Source of the DNA: Rufibacter immobilis
GTDB lineage: Bacteria; Bacteroidota; Bacteroidia; Cytophagales; Hymenobacteraceae
Reading direction: 5' to 3'
Length of the DNA: 64,000 nt
Assembly: GCF_003721565.1 (NCBI RefSeq)
Contig: NZ_RJJE01000017.1
Span: 980,636 to 1,044,635 of the forward strand
Below, piece after piece: positions 8,844-18,706 of this stretch (the first letter of the stretch is position 1; each line of letters begins with the position of its first letter). Position numbers and translations under genes: made by a program. The notes below the pieces were generated by a model. That model did not search any database. It was not told the origin of the DNA and worked only from the letters and a program-made list of their open reading frames with translations.

Positions 8844-11036
8844 TTAATGACGGAACATCATCTCGCGGTATTTCACCAGCGGCCACTGCTCATCGTCTAC
8901 AATCAGTTCCAGCTTGTCTACGCTGTAGCGGATGGAATCAAAGTAAGACATGACCTCATCGGTGTACATGATGGCGCGCTCGCGGGTATCCTCAATTTTG
9001 TTGGCTACTTTCCGCTTCTCAATCATGGCCTCTACGTTGGTCTTGATGGTGGTGAGGTGGCGGGAAATAGTTTTGATGGTTTCCACCGTGGTCTGGGTGT
9101 ACTCATCGTCCTCCAACCCAATCTCACGCAGCCCTTTGATGTTCTGCACCAGTTTGGTCTGGTAGGCGATAGCCGTAGGGATGATGTGGTTCATGGCCAG
9201 GTCACCCATCACGCGCGCCTCAATCTGTACCCGCTTGATGTAGTCTTCCAGTAGAATATCATGACGGGCATGTAATTCACGGGTGCTGAAGATGTTGTAT
9301 TTGGTAAACAACTCAGTGGCAGTTTCATCTACCAGCTTGTCCAACGCCTGTGGTGTTTTACGGATGTTGCTCAGCCCACGACGCTCCGCTTCCTCTTCCC
9401 ACTCTTTAGAGTAACCGTTGCCTTCAAACCGCACGGCTTTGGAAGAGATCACGTACTCGCGCAGCACATCAATAATGGCTACTTCTTTTTTCTTGCCTTG
9501 CGCCATCAGCTCATCCACGCTCTTCTTGAACTCCACCAGTTGGTCGGCCACAATGGCGTTGAGGGTGGTCATGGCGTTGGAGCTGTTAGCCGAGGAACCT
9601 ACTGCCCTGAACTCAAACTTGTTGCCGGTGAAGGCAAACGGCGAGGTACGGTTACGGTCTGTGTTGTCAAGCAGGATTTCAGGGATTTTATCAATGCCCA
9701 GCTTCATGTACACGTTGTCGCCTTTGTCTAGCGGCAATTTGGCGGTACGCTCCAGTTCGTCCAGCACTTCGGTCAGTTTTTTACCCACGAACACCGACAT
9801 GATGGCCGGTGGCGCTTCGTTAGCGCCCAAACGGTGGTCGTTGCTGGCAGATGCGATGCTGGCGCGCAGCAAATCCGCGTAACGGTGCACCGCTTTCACG
9901 GTGGTGATGAAGAACGTGAGGAATTGCAGGTTTTCTTTAGGGCGACGGCCTGGGGCGAACAGGTTCACGCCAGTGTCGGTGCTCAGGGCCCAGTTGTTGT
10001 GCTTCCCGCTTCCGTTTACGCCTTTGAAAGGTTTTTCGTGCAGCAACACCTTAAAGTTATGCTTCTCTGCTACGCGGTCTAACAAATCCATTAACAGTTG
10101 GTTATGGTCTACCGCCAGGTTAGCATCTTCAAAGGTGGGAGCGCACTCAAACTGGTTAGGCGCCACCTCGTTGTGGCGGGTCCGCAACGGAATTCCCAGT
10201 TTATGGGATTCGGCCTCAAAGTCAATCATGAACGCGTGTACCCGCGAAGGAATAGCCCCGAAGTAGTGATCTTCCAACTGTTGGCCTTTTGCCGGCTCAT
10301 GGCCAAACACGGTACGGCCAGCCATCACTAAGTCAGGACGGGCATCATACAAAGCACGGTCTACCAGGAAGTACTCCTGCTCAATGCCCAGCGTGGTGGT
10401 TACTTTGGTTACTTCTTTATCAAAATACTGGCAAACGTCTAAGGCGGCTTTCTCTACCAGATCCAAGCTTTTCAGCAGAGGTGCTTTATAGTCCAGGGCC
10501 TCACCGGTGTAAGAAACGAAGATAGTTGGAATACAAAGGGTTTTCGCACCGGCGTTTTCAATGATGAAAGCGGGTGAAGTAGGATCCCAGGCGGTATAAC
10601 CGCGGGCTTCAAAGGTGTTCCGGATACCCCCGTTCGGGAAAGAAGAGGCGTCTGGCTCCTGCTGTACCAAGGCGCTGCCTTTGAACACTTCAATGGCGCG
10701 TCCGTCTGAGCTCAGGTCAAAGAAGGAATCATGTTTCTCGGCGGTTTCACCGGTCAAGGGCTGGAACCAGTGGGTGTAGTGCGTGGCCCCGCGGCTCATG
10801 GCCCAGGTTTTCATGGCACCGGCCACAGCGTCGGCCAGGGTGCGGTCAACTTTGGAGCCAGATTTAATGGCAAACTGCAGGCGTTTAAAATAGTCGCCGG
10901 ATAACGTGGCACGCATGGCCTCTAAGCCAAATACGTTGGTTCCGTAGAAATCTGAGATTTTGTCAGAAGGTAGCTTCACCTCTACTGGCGTCCGTTGGTT
11001 TACCAACTCAAGTGCCTTAAAACGAAGAATGGCCAT
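8844..11036 (-). CDS. glnN: Glutamine synthetase type III
   Basis: ATP-dependent condensation of glutamate and ammonium. At 730 residues it belongs to the large GSIII class (about 700-750) found in Bacteroidota and cyanobacteria. Visible signatures are ISDFYGTNVFGLEAMR near the N-terminus, HYTHWFQPLTGETAEKHDSF, EQEYFLVD, RHNEVAPNQFECAP, GVNGSGKHNNWALSTD and the substrate-binding region NDHRLGANEAPPAI. The frame extends to a TTG at 11096, but the ATG at 11036 (MAILRFKALELV) gives the family's normal start. It is followed by a bidirectional terminator, so probably monocistronic. Confidence 0.96.
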   Translation of the reverse strand: MAILRFKALELVNQRTPVEVKLPSDKISDFYGTNVFGLEAMRATLSGDYFKRLQFAIKSGSKVDRTLADAVAGAMKTWAMSRGATHYTHWFQPLTGETAEKHDSFFDLSSDGRAIEVFKGSALVQQEPDASSFPNGGIRNTFEARGYTAWDPTSPAFIIENAGAKTLCIPTIFVSYTGEALDYKAPLLKSLDLVEKAALDVCQYFDKEVTKVTTTLGIEQEYFLVDRALYDARPDLVMAGRTVFGHEPAKGQQLEDHYFGAIPSRVHAFMIDFEAESHKLGIPLRTRHNEVAPNQFECAPTFEDANLAVDHNQLLMDLLDRVAEKHNFKVLLHEKPFKGVNGSGKHNNWALSTDTGVNLFAPGRRPKENLQFLTFFITTVKAVHRYADLLRASIASASNDHRLGANEAPPAIMSVFVGKKLTEVLDELERTAKLPLDKGDNVYMKLGIDKIPEILLDNTDRNRTSPFAFTGNKFEFRAVGSSANSSNAMTTLNAIVADQLVEFKKSVDELMAQGKKKEVAIIDVLREYVISSKAVRFEGNGYSKEWEEEAERRGLSNIRKTPQALDKLVDETATELFTKYNIFSTRELHARHDILLEDYIKRVQIEARVMGDLAMNHIIPTAIAYQTKLVQNIKGLREIGLEDDEYTQTTVETIKTISRHLTTIKTNVEAMIEKRKVANKIEDTRERAIMYTDEVMSYFDSIRYSVDKLELIVDDEQWPLVKYREMMFRH

Positions 11037-11283
11037 GAAATTTTGTTTGGGTTTGTATTCTGGTTTCAAATGTAATAGATGAGAATTTACTTTCAAGCTA
11101 CACCCTTAAAATTTTAGGGTGTTTTTTCAAAAAAATAGGCTTCAACCCGCAAAACCACCCTCGTTTCAGAAGCCATTACCTCCTCAAATGATTCTCTTTT
11201 AACAAAACCACCCTTATTTTAATACCCCACCCTTATTCTAGTGCCTTTTTTAGCGGATGGGGCAAATGCGGTATATTTGCCGC

Positions 11284-13131
11284 GTGAAAAGACTATTGAC
11301 CAAAACTGCTTCTTACTTTTTCTTCTGGACGATCTTTTTTGAAGTATGCCGGGGAATCTTCCTGCTTTACCATATAGACAAGACCTCCGCGCTGACCGCT
11401 TCTGAGATTGGGAAAGTGTTCTGGTACGGCCTCCGGATGGATCTTTCCTTTGCCGCCTACCTCAGTGTGTTGCCATTCCTGTTCTTTCTGCTGGAAACCA
11501 GTTTCCGGAAAACAATCTTCCTGAAAATTACGCAGTGGTACACGTATGTGATGTTGCCGCTGCTCACGTTACTCATCATCGCAGATCTGGAACTTTACTC
11601 CGCCTGGGGCTTCCGGCTGGACTCCACGCCCCTGCAGTACCTCAACACCCCGGCAGAAATGATGGCCTCAGCGGCTTCGGCCCCAGTTTGGCTCTTGGTT
11701 CTCTTGTACCTGCTCCTATTAGTAATAGGTCTATTCAGCTTCAGAGCCCTTAGCCGCCGCTGGGAAATTTCGCCCCGGCGGAACCCACGGCAGGTAGTTC
11801 TGGAACTGGCGGCGGGGATATTCCTGCTCGCTTTGCTAGTCTTGCCCATCAGGGGTGGTTGGCAGCAGATTCCTTTAAATCAAAGCGATGTCTACTTCTC
11901 CCAGAAAGTGTTCGCGAACCATGCCGGGGTGAACGTGCCCTGGAACGTGATGCACTCCGTGATCAAGAAGAACCACCAGACCAAAAACCCTTACCAGTAC
12001 TTTGAGGAGCACCAGGCACAGGCCCTGGTACGGGAAGTGTATGCCGCTAAAAGTGATTCTATTCCTTCCCTGCTCAAAGGAAAAAACCCGAACGTGCTGT
12101 TCATCATCCTGGAAAGCTATACCGCTAAATTTATTGGCGCGCTGGGCGGCCCTGCCGAGGTAACCCCTCACTTCAACGCTCTGGCCAAGGAAGGAATTCT
12201 GTTCCAGAACATTTACGCGGCCGGGGACCGCAGCGAGAAAGGCATGGTGGCGCTGTTGAGCGGTTACCCGGTGCAGACCACTACTTCTATCATCAAGACG
12301 CCCAAAAAGACGGAGCGCCTGCCACAGCTGGCCCTGGAACTAAAGAAACAGGGGTACCAAACCAGTTACTACTACGGCGGCGAACTGGCCTTCGCGAACA
12401 TCAAGTCTTACCTCATGAACGGGCAATATGACAAGCTGGTGGAGAAATCTGACTTTGGCCGCGAGCACTACAATTCCAAATGGGGCGTGCATGACCATAT
12501 TCTGTTCGACAAGGTGCTCCAGGACCACCAGAACCCGCAGCAGCCCTTCTTCACCACCGTCTTCACCCTCAGCAGCCATGAGCCCTATGACATTCCCATT
12601 CCGGCCAAGTTTGCGGGAACCGATGAGGAAACCCAGTTCAAGAACTCCTTCTATTATACAGACTGGGCTTTGGACAACTTCATCTCCGCGGCCAAGAAGC
12701 AGCCCTGGTGGCAAAACACGCTGGTGATTTTGGTGGCAGACCACGGTCACCCTTTCCCGGGCCGCGACCAGAACGATGCCCCCAGCAAGTTCCGGATTCC
12801 GCTGCTGATGGTGGGCGGGGCGCTGGCGGTGCAAGATACAGTCATTTCCAACATAGGCTCCCAGACTGATCTGGTGCCCACGTTGCTGCAACAACTGGGC
12901 CTGCCGCACCAGCAATACACCTGGAGCAAGAACCTGCTGGATGCCAAAGCCACACCGTTTGCCTTCTACGTCTTCAACGATGGTTTCGGGATGGTGACGC
13001 CGCAGGGTGCGGTAACCTTTGACAACGTGGCCAAACAGCCCATCCATCGTGATGCAGCCGTTTCAGATCGTCAGGTAAACCAAGGCAAAGCCTATATGCA
13101 GGTCAGCTTCGGGGATTTCCTGAAGAAGTAA
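11284..13131 (+). CDS. LTA synthase family protein (membrane sulfatase/phosphoglycerol transferase)
   Basis: Inner-membrane protein with about five N-terminal transmembrane segments (roughly residues 8-190), then a large periplasmic alkaline-phosphatase/sulfatase-fold domain. Visible metal-site motifs are NVLFIILESYTAKFIG near residue 270, AAGDRSEKGMVALLSG (in place of the catalytic Thr region) and LVILVADHGHPFPG. The family transfers phosphoglycerol or phosphoethanolamine head groups to envelope polymers; the substrate is not inferable. I favour the GTG at 11284 (MKRLLTKTASYFFFW). The longer ATG (11257) start would include TATATTTG at 11272-11279, a perfect Bacteroidota -7 element. Transcription would then begin at or just before the GTG, suggesting a very short or absent leader. 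Confidence 0.85.
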   Translation: MKRLLTKTASYFFFWTIFFEVCRGIFLLYHIDKTSALTASEIGKVFWYGLRMDLSFAAYLSVLPFLFFLLETSFRKTIFLKITQWYTYVMLPLLTLLIIADLELYSAWGFRLDSTPLQYLNTPAEMMASAASAPVWLLVLLYLLLLVIGLFSFRALSRRWEISPRRNPRQVVLELAAGIFLLALLVLPIRGGWQQIPLNQSDVYFSQKVFANHAGVNVPWNVMHSVIKKNHQTKNPYQYFEEHQAQALVREVYAAKSDSIPSLLKGKNPNVLFIILESYTAKFIGALGGPAEVTPHFNALAKEGILFQNIYAAGDRSEKGMVALLSGYPVQTTTSIIKTPKKTERLPQLALELKKQGYQTSYYYGGELAFANIKSYLMNGQYDKLVEKSDFGREHYNSKWGVHDHILFDKVLQDHQNPQQPFFTTVFTLSSHEPYDIPIPAKFAGTDEETQFKNSFYYTDWALDNFISAAKKQPWWQNTLVILVADHGHPFPGRDQNDAPSKFRIPLLMVGGALAVQDTVISNIGSQTDLVPTLLQQLGLPHQQYTWSKNLLDAKATPFAFYVFNDGFGMVTPQGAVTFDNVAKQPIHRDAAVSDRQVNQGKAYMQVSFGDFLKK

Positions 13132-13138
13132 ATCACTT

Positions 13139-13180
13139 GGCGTTTAGGGGCTCTTTTTTTAGAAAAGAGCCCCTAAACAG
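13139..13180. repeat. interspersed palindrome
   Basis: GCGTTTAGGGGCTCTTTTTT mirrored by AAAAGAGCCCCTAAACAG, beginning 8 bp after the stop of the LTA-synthase-like gene. Confidence 0.85.
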
Positions 13181-13221
13181 GATTGACAGGCAGAGATTTC
13201 GTATTTCATTTACATTCTCCG

Positions 13222-13230
13222 TACCTTTGC
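13222..13230 (+). promoter_or_regulatory. -7 element of the mtaB promoter
   Basis: TACCTTTGC matches the Bacteroidota TAnnTTTG consensus and ends 9 bp before the mtaB ATG. The -33 box is weak (TTTC region near 13197). Confidence 0.55.
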
Positions 13231-13239
13231 CCCCTGATT

Positions 13240-14559
13240 ATGAAAAAGGTAGCTTTCTATACACTAGGCTGTAAGCTGAATTTCTCCGAGACCTCTACCC
13301 TGTCGCGCATCTTCCAGGAGCGGGGGTTTGAGAAGGTGGAATTCACAGACACGCCCGATATCTACGTCATCAACACGTGCTCCGTCACTGACAACGCCGA
13401 CAAGAAATGCCGGAAAGTGGTGAAGGAAGCCTTGAAGCACTCGCCTAATGCGTTCATTACCATTGTAGGATGCTACGCCCAGCTGAAGCCGAAGGAGATT
13501 TCTGAAATCCCGGGTGTGGACGCAGTGCTGGGAGCCGCCGAGAAATTCCAGCTGGTAGACATTCTGGAGACCTTTGAGAAGAAAGACACGCCGCAGGTGC
13601 ACGCCAGCGCAGTGTCTGAGGCCAATACTTTCGTGAACGCCTACTCGTTCGGGGACCGTACCCGCACCTTCTTGAAAGTGCAGGACGGCTGCGACTACTC
13701 CTGTACGTTCTGCACCATTCCGCAGGCGCGCGGCAAATCCCGGAGCAACACCATTGCCAACGTGGTGAAAGAAGCGCAGGAAATAGGTTTATCCGGGGTG
13801 AAGGAGATTGTGCTTACCGGCGTGAACACCGGCGATTTCGGGTTGCAGGAAGGCGTGCGCGTGGAAAATTTCTTCCAACTGGTGCAGGAACTGGATCAGG
13901 TAGAGACGGTGAAGCGCTTCCGGATTTCATCCATTGAACCTAATCTTTTAAGTGAAGAGATCATTCAGTTCGTGGCAGGTTCTCAGCGGTTTATGCCGCA
14001 CTTCCACGTGCCGTTGCAGTCGGGGAGCAACAAGATTCTGAAGCTCATGCGCCGCCGTTACCTGCGGGAACTGTACGCCCAGCGCGTGGACTGGATCAAA
14101 ACTGCTATGCCGCACGCCTGCATTGGCGTGGACGTGATTGTGGGCTTCCCCGGCGAGACCGAAGAAGATTTCCTGGAGACCTATAACTTCCTGAACGAGC
14201 TCAACATCAGCTATCTGCACGTGTTCCCGTACTCTGAGCGCGCTAACACGCTAGCCATTGACCTGCCCGGCGCCGTGCCGCAGAAAGAACGCAACCGCCG
14301 CGCCGACATGCTCCGCATCCTGTCGGAGAAAAAGAAACGCGCCTACTACGAGAGCCAGATCGGTTACGAAGGCAAAGTCCTTTTCGAGGCCGACATTACC
14401 GACGGCTACATGGAAGGCTTCACCGAGAATTACGTGCGCGTAGTGGCTAAATATGACCCGGTGCTGGTGAACGAGGAAAAACACGTACGCCTCACCAACA
14501 TCACCCCGGCCGGCCTCATGGAAGCCGAAGAAACGTACCACGAACTTCTGGCGCATTAA
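13240..14559 (+). CDS. mtaB: tRNA (N6-threonylcarbamoyladenosine-C2)-methylthiotransferase
   Basis: Radical-SAM methylthiotransferase that converts t6A37 to ms2t6A37 in tRNAs decoding ANN codons. 439 residues: an N-terminal MTTase domain with TLGCKLN, NTCSVT and GCYAQ cysteines; a radical SAM core with CDYSCTFCTIPQARG (CxxxCxxC); LQSGSNKILKLMRRRY; and a C-terminal TRAM domain. The GCKLNFSET start separates it from MiaB (GCQMN), which is encoded at 35010. The frame opens upstream at 13183, but the ATG at 13240 (MKKVAFYTLGCKLN) is the family start and lies directly behind a -7 element. The gene ends in a strong terminator. Confidence 0.94.
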   Translation: MKKVAFYTLGCKLNFSETSTLSRIFQERGFEKVEFTDTPDIYVINTCSVTDNADKKCRKVVKEALKHSPNAFITIVGCYAQLKPKEISEIPGVDAVLGAAEKFQLVDILETFEKKDTPQVHASAVSEANTFVNAYSFGDRTRTFLKVQDGCDYSCTFCTIPQARGKSRSNTIANVVKEAQEIGLSGVKEIVLTGVNTGDFGLQEGVRVENFFQLVQELDQVETVKRFRISSIEPNLLSEEIIQFVAGSQRFMPHFHVPLQSGSNKILKLMRRRYLRELYAQRVDWIKTAMPHACIGVDVIVGFPGETEEDFLETYNFLNELNISYLHVFPYSERANTLAIDLPGAVPQKERNRRADMLRILSEKKKRAYYESQIGYEGKVLFEADITDGYMEGFTENYVRVVAKYDPVLVNEEKHVRLTNITPAGLMEAEETYHELLAH

Positions 14560-14580
14560 TTTCCGCCTACTAAAATTACC

Positions 14581-14628
14581 TAAACGCAATGGCCCGGCTT
14601 TCTTCTGAAGGCCGGGCCATTGCGTTTA
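14581..14628. terminator. hairpin terminator of mtaB, fused to a palindromic repeat
   Basis: TAAACGCAATGGCCCGGC pairs with GCCGGGCCATTGCGTTTA around an 11-base loop. The outer TAAACGC/GCGTTTA are themselves the ends of the repeat family, and the right arm continues into the repeat at 14622-14661. Confidence 0.75.
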
Positions 14629-14661
14629 GGGGCTCTTTTTCTGAAATCAGGCCAAAACCAG
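14622..14661. repeat. interspersed palindrome, asymmetric subfamily
   Basis: GCGTTTAGGGGCTCTTTTT followed by CTGAAATCAGGCCAAAACCAGC, the same asymmetric right half as at 991. It ends exactly at the stop codon of the SBF-like transporter. Confidence 0.75.
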
Positions 14662-15717
14662 CTACCCAACATTGACATCCGGCTGCGCCGACGCTCCTTT
14701 CCGGGCCATGCGCTGGGCCAGCATACTGGCAATGATGAGTTGCAGGGCGTGGTAGAGCATGAGCGGCAGCAGGATAATGCCCACCGTGTTGGCATCGGGG
14801 AACAGCACCTTAGACATGACCGTGCCGTGCACCAGTGATTTCTTGGAGCCGCAGAACATGGCCGTGATGCGGTTCTCCCGGCTGAAGCCCAGCAAGTTAC
14901 TGATCAGGGCCGTAAGCCCCGTCACCACCAGAAACAGCGCCACCATGGCAGCGCCCAGCAGAAATAAATCCAGGGCGCTGAACCCGGCAAACATGTTTCG
15001 GGCGAAGGAATCGCAGAAGGATGAGTACACGATGAGCAGGATAATGGTTTGGTCGAAGAGTCTCAGGCGGCTTTTCTGCGCCTCGGCAAAGGCCCCAAAT
15101 TTCCGGTTCAACAGAATACCCAAGGTCACGGGCAGTACCACTTGGAGCATCAGCTTCAAGATTACACTCGTGAGGTCCATATCGGCGGCGGAGCTGGTGC
15201 TGGTGAAAAAGCTCATCCAGACGGGCGTCATGAATACACCGATGAGGCTGGAGATACTGGCGTTGAAGATGGCCGCCGGGATGTTACCGCCCGCAATGGA
15301 CACCATCACCACCGACGACGATACCGTTGACGGCAAAGCCGCCACGTAAAACGCGCCCAGCCAAAGCGCGGGTGTGGCACTATTGGGCGCTACCGCGTGG
15401 CTCCCCCACACCAAAACGGGGAACAGCAGAAACGTGCTCAACTGCACTACCATATGCAGCCGCCAGTCGCTGAGGCCGGCTTTGAGTTTGGCGGGGCTCA
15501 ACCGAAGGCCGTAAAAGAAAAAGATGAGCGCCACGCCGTAGATCGTAACCTCCTCCAGCGGCAAAGGTCCGTTTTCTTCCCCCAGCTCCGGCCAAAGATA
15601 AGCCAGCACAATCATCGCCAGCAAAAACAGCAGAAAGGTATCTAGCCCCACGCGCTGCAAAAGTCCCTGTAGGCTAAACTTATTTTTGGGGGTGCTGGCG
15701 GAAGTGGCTTCTTTCAT
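14662..15717 (-). CDS. SBF-like (bile acid:sodium symporter family) transporter
   Basis: A 351-residue polytopic inner-membrane protein with about ten hydrophobic segments. FLLFLLAMIVLAYLWPELG, a GVALIFFFYGLRLSP block, ALPSTVSSSVVMVSIAGGNIPAAIFNASISSLIGVF and MFCGSKKSLVHGTVMSKVLF are typical of the SBF-like subfamily related to YfeH/SLC10A7. These resemble sodium symporters, but the substrate is not known and bile acids are not implied. The ATG at 15717 follows a leader of undefined length. The stop abuts a palindromic repeat, and the gene is convergent with mtaB. Confidence 0.85.
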   Translation of the reverse strand: MKEATSASTPKNKFSLQGLLQRVGLDTFLLFLLAMIVLAYLWPELGEENGPLPLEEVTIYGVALIFFFYGLRLSPAKLKAGLSDWRLHMVVQLSTFLLFPVLVWGSHAVAPNSATPALWLGAFYVAALPSTVSSSVVMVSIAGGNIPAAIFNASISSLIGVFMTPVWMSFFTSTSSAADMDLTSVILKLMLQVVLPVTLGILLNRKFGAFAEAQKSRLRLFDQTIILLIVYSSFCDSFARNMFAGFSALDLFLLGAAMVALFLVVTGLTALISNLLGFSRENRITAMFCGSKKSLVHGTVMSKVLFPDANTVGIILLPLMLYHALQLIIASMLAQRMARKGASAQPDVNVG

Positions 15718-16255
15718 GTGCGGCTTAATTGATTAAAATGCGGAACTGATGAACGGTTCAAAGGTACGAAGGGCAGCTTACTTCTGCCTCAGCTTCGCTT
15801 ACCCCACCTCGCTGGCAAAGGTTTTCTTCCTCCAGGAATCCATTCTTGAGAAGAAGTAACCATCTGAAAGCTGTTTAGGGGCTCTTTTCGGAAAAGAGCC
15901 CCTAAACGCACGACTAGTCTTTTCTAGCGCTTTCGTCCGTTCCGGAAGTTTTCATTCTCTTCCACCCTCAACCTAGTGTCCGATTTCATCATATCTCCTG
16001 TTCGGTTCTGAACACCAATCGATTCTACACATTTCATAAATCCTTGATTTAAAGTACTTTAATCACAGGTCGCACTTTTGGTCAGAATCTTGTCAAGAGC
16101 ATCGAAAACGCTTTGCAGAAGGAAACAAGACATCATCTGAAAAGAAATTTGAAAACCGAAGCAACCAAAATACAACTCACTTCATCTTTCTATCCAAAGC
16201 GCTTTACCTGAATTTCCTAATCCAACCTCCACCCTTTATGAATTCCCCCTTTGCT
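15718..16255. other. 538-bp non-coding region between the transporter and the first TonB receptor
   Basis: No coding frame is credible. It contains a palindromic repeat copy at 15870-15909 and a near-palindrome TGATTTAAAGTACTTTAATCA at 16045-16065, possibly an operator for the receptor gene. I see no RNA gene. Confidence 0.5.
15870..15909. repeat. interspersed palindrome
   Basis: GCTGTTTAGGGGCTCTTTTC mirrored by GAAAAGAGCCCCTAAACGC. Confidence 0.85.
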
Positions 16256-18700
16256 ATGAAAAATCTCTATACCTTCTTTTTTCTCGCTTGCTTTTGCCTC
16301 TGTTGTACCTTCAAGGCTTGGGCGCAGACCGGCCAAGGGTTGACCGGAACGGTGGTGGACGCCAAAGGCGAGCCGCTCAGCTACGGCACGGTGGCCCTCA
16401 TCCGGAAAGCCGATGCCGCGGTGGTAGACGGGGCAGGTGTAGAAGTCAGCGGCCAATTTAAGCTCAAGAGCCCCGCCCCCGGCACCTATTTCCTGAAAGT
16501 TACCGCCATGGGCTATGGCACGCTGGAGACTCCCGCCTTTGAGGTGAACCAGCCGGGCTTTCAGAAAGAGTTCGGGAAACTGGGGCTGGCGCAGGACTCT
16601 AAAATGCTGAAGGAAGTGACTGTAGAATCCATGCGGCCCACTATCATCAGCCACCCCGACAAAATGGTGGTGAGCGTGGAAGGCACCGTGATGGCCGCCG
16701 GCAGCACCGCCATGGAAGTTTTGTCTAAATCGCCGGGCGTGTGGGTAGACCAGGACGGCAACATCCAGCTCAACGGCAAGGCGGGCGTACGGGTCATGAT
16801 TGACGGCAAACTGACCTACATGAGCGGCAAACAGCTGCAGACCATGCTCCAGTCCATGCCCGCCGACAACATCAAAGACCTGGAGATCATCACCAACCCT
16901 TCGTCTAAATTCGATGCCGAGGGAAATTCGGGCATCATCAACATCAACCTGAAGAAAAATCAGATGACTGGTCTGAACGGCAGCGTGTACAGCGGCTACC
17001 AGTACAACAAACTGCACGGCTACTCGGCGGGCACCAACATCAACTATAAGAGCGGCCAGTGGAATTCCTTCCTGAACGCCGATTTCGGCAGGAGGACGAA
17101 TTTGCGCACCAACACCATGACCCGACTTTTCTGGCAGGAAGGCCAGCCCACCAGCTTTGACCAACGCGGGCGCGAGGAAACCTTCCGAAATGTGCCGTCG
17201 GTACGCTTGGGCACCGATTACCAGCTGAACGACAAACACAGCATCGGGGTCATGGCCTATGTGATGTCTGTAGACTATGACAATTCCTTCGTGACCGAGA
17301 CGTACCTGCGCAACAGCAACCCAGTGGAAGACTCGCTCATCAACGCCCGGAACCTGGTTGCCGCCGATTATTTCAACATCACTTTAAACGGGCACTACGC
17401 CTTTAAACTAGACACGCTTGGCAGCACCCTCACCACTGACGTGGACTACGTGAAAATCACCGATAACAATGACGCGGGGTTCTTCAACAGAGGCCAGTAC
17501 GTGAACCAGGCGCCACAGCTCCGGCTGGAGCAACTGGGCAGCTACAACCCCACCACCTTCCACATCTATTCGGCCAAGGCCGATTTCTCCCGGAGATTCC
17601 AAAACAAGAGCAAACTGGAAGCGGGTCTGAAAGCCAGTTACGTGGAGTCTGACAACGAGCTGCGGTTCTATTTTGTAGAGGGAAAGAATCAGCGCCCAGA
17701 TCCAAACCGGAGCAACCACTTTATATATAAGGAGAACATTTACGCCGGGTACGCGAACTACAGTGCCAACCTGGGCGACCGCTGGAGCGTGCAGGCGGGG
17801 CTACGGGCGGAGCAGACGGTCTCCAAAGGCAGATCTGTGACCCTGAACCAGACCACGCCGCGCCGTTACCTGGATTTCTTCCCCAGCCTCTTCCTGCAAC
17901 AGAAAGTAAGCGACAACTACCAAGTGACCTATAACTACAGCCGCCGCATCAACCGTCCGCAGTACGATGACCTGAACCCGTTCATTTTCTACCTGGATCC
18001 TTTGACCTGGGCCCAAGGCAATCCCGACCTTCGGCCGCAGTACACCCACTCCTTCCAGGTTTCACAGACGTTCAAGAAAGACTACATCCTCACGCTGGGT
18101 TACGCGCACACCAAAGATTTCATCGCGGAGATTCCGGTGCAGAACAATGAAACCAACACCACCATCTTCTCGCAGCGCAACGTGGATGCCTTCAAGAACC
18201 TGAACGGTACGCTGGTGGTGCCGGTACGCATCATGAAGAAATGGGAGGCGAGCAACAACCTGGGCTTCGGGTTCCAATCCTTCACCACGTATTTGCAGAG
18301 CAATCAGCCTATCCTGAACGAGCAGTTCTATTACATGCTCAACTCCAACCACACGCTTCAGCTGCCCCAAAAAATAAAGATGGAGCTGAACCTGGGCTTT
18401 CAGGGTCCGCAGGCGTACGGCCTCTACACCATTGAACGTACCTGGTGGCTGGACTCCGGCCTCAAGCGCTCCTTCCTGAAAGACAACCTGGATGTGAGCC
18501 TCACCGTGACCGATCTCTTCAGAACCCGCAAGGTAGTGGGCTCCGCCAACTTTGACGGCAACGTGAACGCCTTTGACCAGTACTTCGCGGCGCAGAGCTT
18601 TAGGGTGAACCTGCGCTACCGTTTCAGCAAAGGCCAGAAGTTTGAGCAGCAGCGCCGCTCCACCAACCTGGAGGAACTGGACCGCGCCGGCGGCAATTAA
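16256..18700 (+). CDS. TonB-dependent receptor-like outer-membrane beta-barrel protein (copy 1)
   Basis: 814 residues. A signal peptide (MKNLYTFFFLACFCLCC...AWAQ) is followed by a carboxypeptidase-regulatory-like domain (GTVVDAKGEPLSYGTVALI). A plug region carries VVSVEGTVMAAGSTAMEVLSKSPGVWVDQDGNIQLNGKAGVRVMIDGK, and a large outer-membrane barrel of the OMP_b-brl_3 type follows, ending RVNLRYRFSKGQKFEQQ. It is likely a TonB-linked or receptor-like outer-membrane transporter; the ligand is unknown. I use the ATG at 16256 rather than 16238: it gives a clean signal peptide and makes the protein exactly as long as the paralogue at 19125. There is no SusD-like partner next to it. Confidence 0.88.
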   Translation: MKNLYTFFFLACFCLCCTFKAWAQTGQGLTGTVVDAKGEPLSYGTVALIRKADAAVVDGAGVEVSGQFKLKSPAPGTYFLKVTAMGYGTLETPAFEVNQPGFQKEFGKLGLAQDSKMLKEVTVESMRPTIISHPDKMVVSVEGTVMAAGSTAMEVLSKSPGVWVDQDGNIQLNGKAGVRVMIDGKLTYMSGKQLQTMLQSMPADNIKDLEIITNPSSKFDAEGNSGIININLKKNQMTGLNGSVYSGYQYNKLHGYSAGTNINYKSGQWNSFLNADFGRRTNLRTNTMTRLFWQEGQPTSFDQRGREETFRNVPSVRLGTDYQLNDKHSIGVMAYVMSVDYDNSFVTETYLRNSNPVEDSLINARNLVAADYFNITLNGHYAFKLDTLGSTLTTDVDYVKITDNNDAGFFNRGQYVNQAPQLRLEQLGSYNPTTFHIYSAKADFSRRFQNKSKLEAGLKASYVESDNELRFYFVEGKNQRPDPNRSNHFIYKENIYAGYANYSANLGDRWSVQAGLRAEQTVSKGRSVTLNQTTPRRYLDFFPSLFLQQKVSDNYQVTYNYSRRINRPQYDDLNPFIFYLDPLTWAQGNPDLRPQYTHSFQVSQTFKKDYILTLGYAHTKDFIAEIPVQNNETNTTIFSQRNVDAFKNLNGTLVVPVRIMKKWEASNNLGFGFQSFTTYLQSNQPILNEQFYYMLNSNHTLQLPQKIKMELNLGFQGPQAYGLYTIERTWWLDSGLKRSFLKDNLDVSLTVTDLFRTRKVVGSANFDGNVNAFDQYFAAQSFRVNLRYRFSKGQKFEQQRRSTNLEELDRAGGN

Positions 18701-18706
18701 GACCCA

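Noticed and set aside
16217-17239. Long minus-strand open frame of 340 codons opposite receptor copy 1
   Set aside because: Antisense shadow of a well-supported receptor gene; His/Gly/Val-rich composition without any domain.
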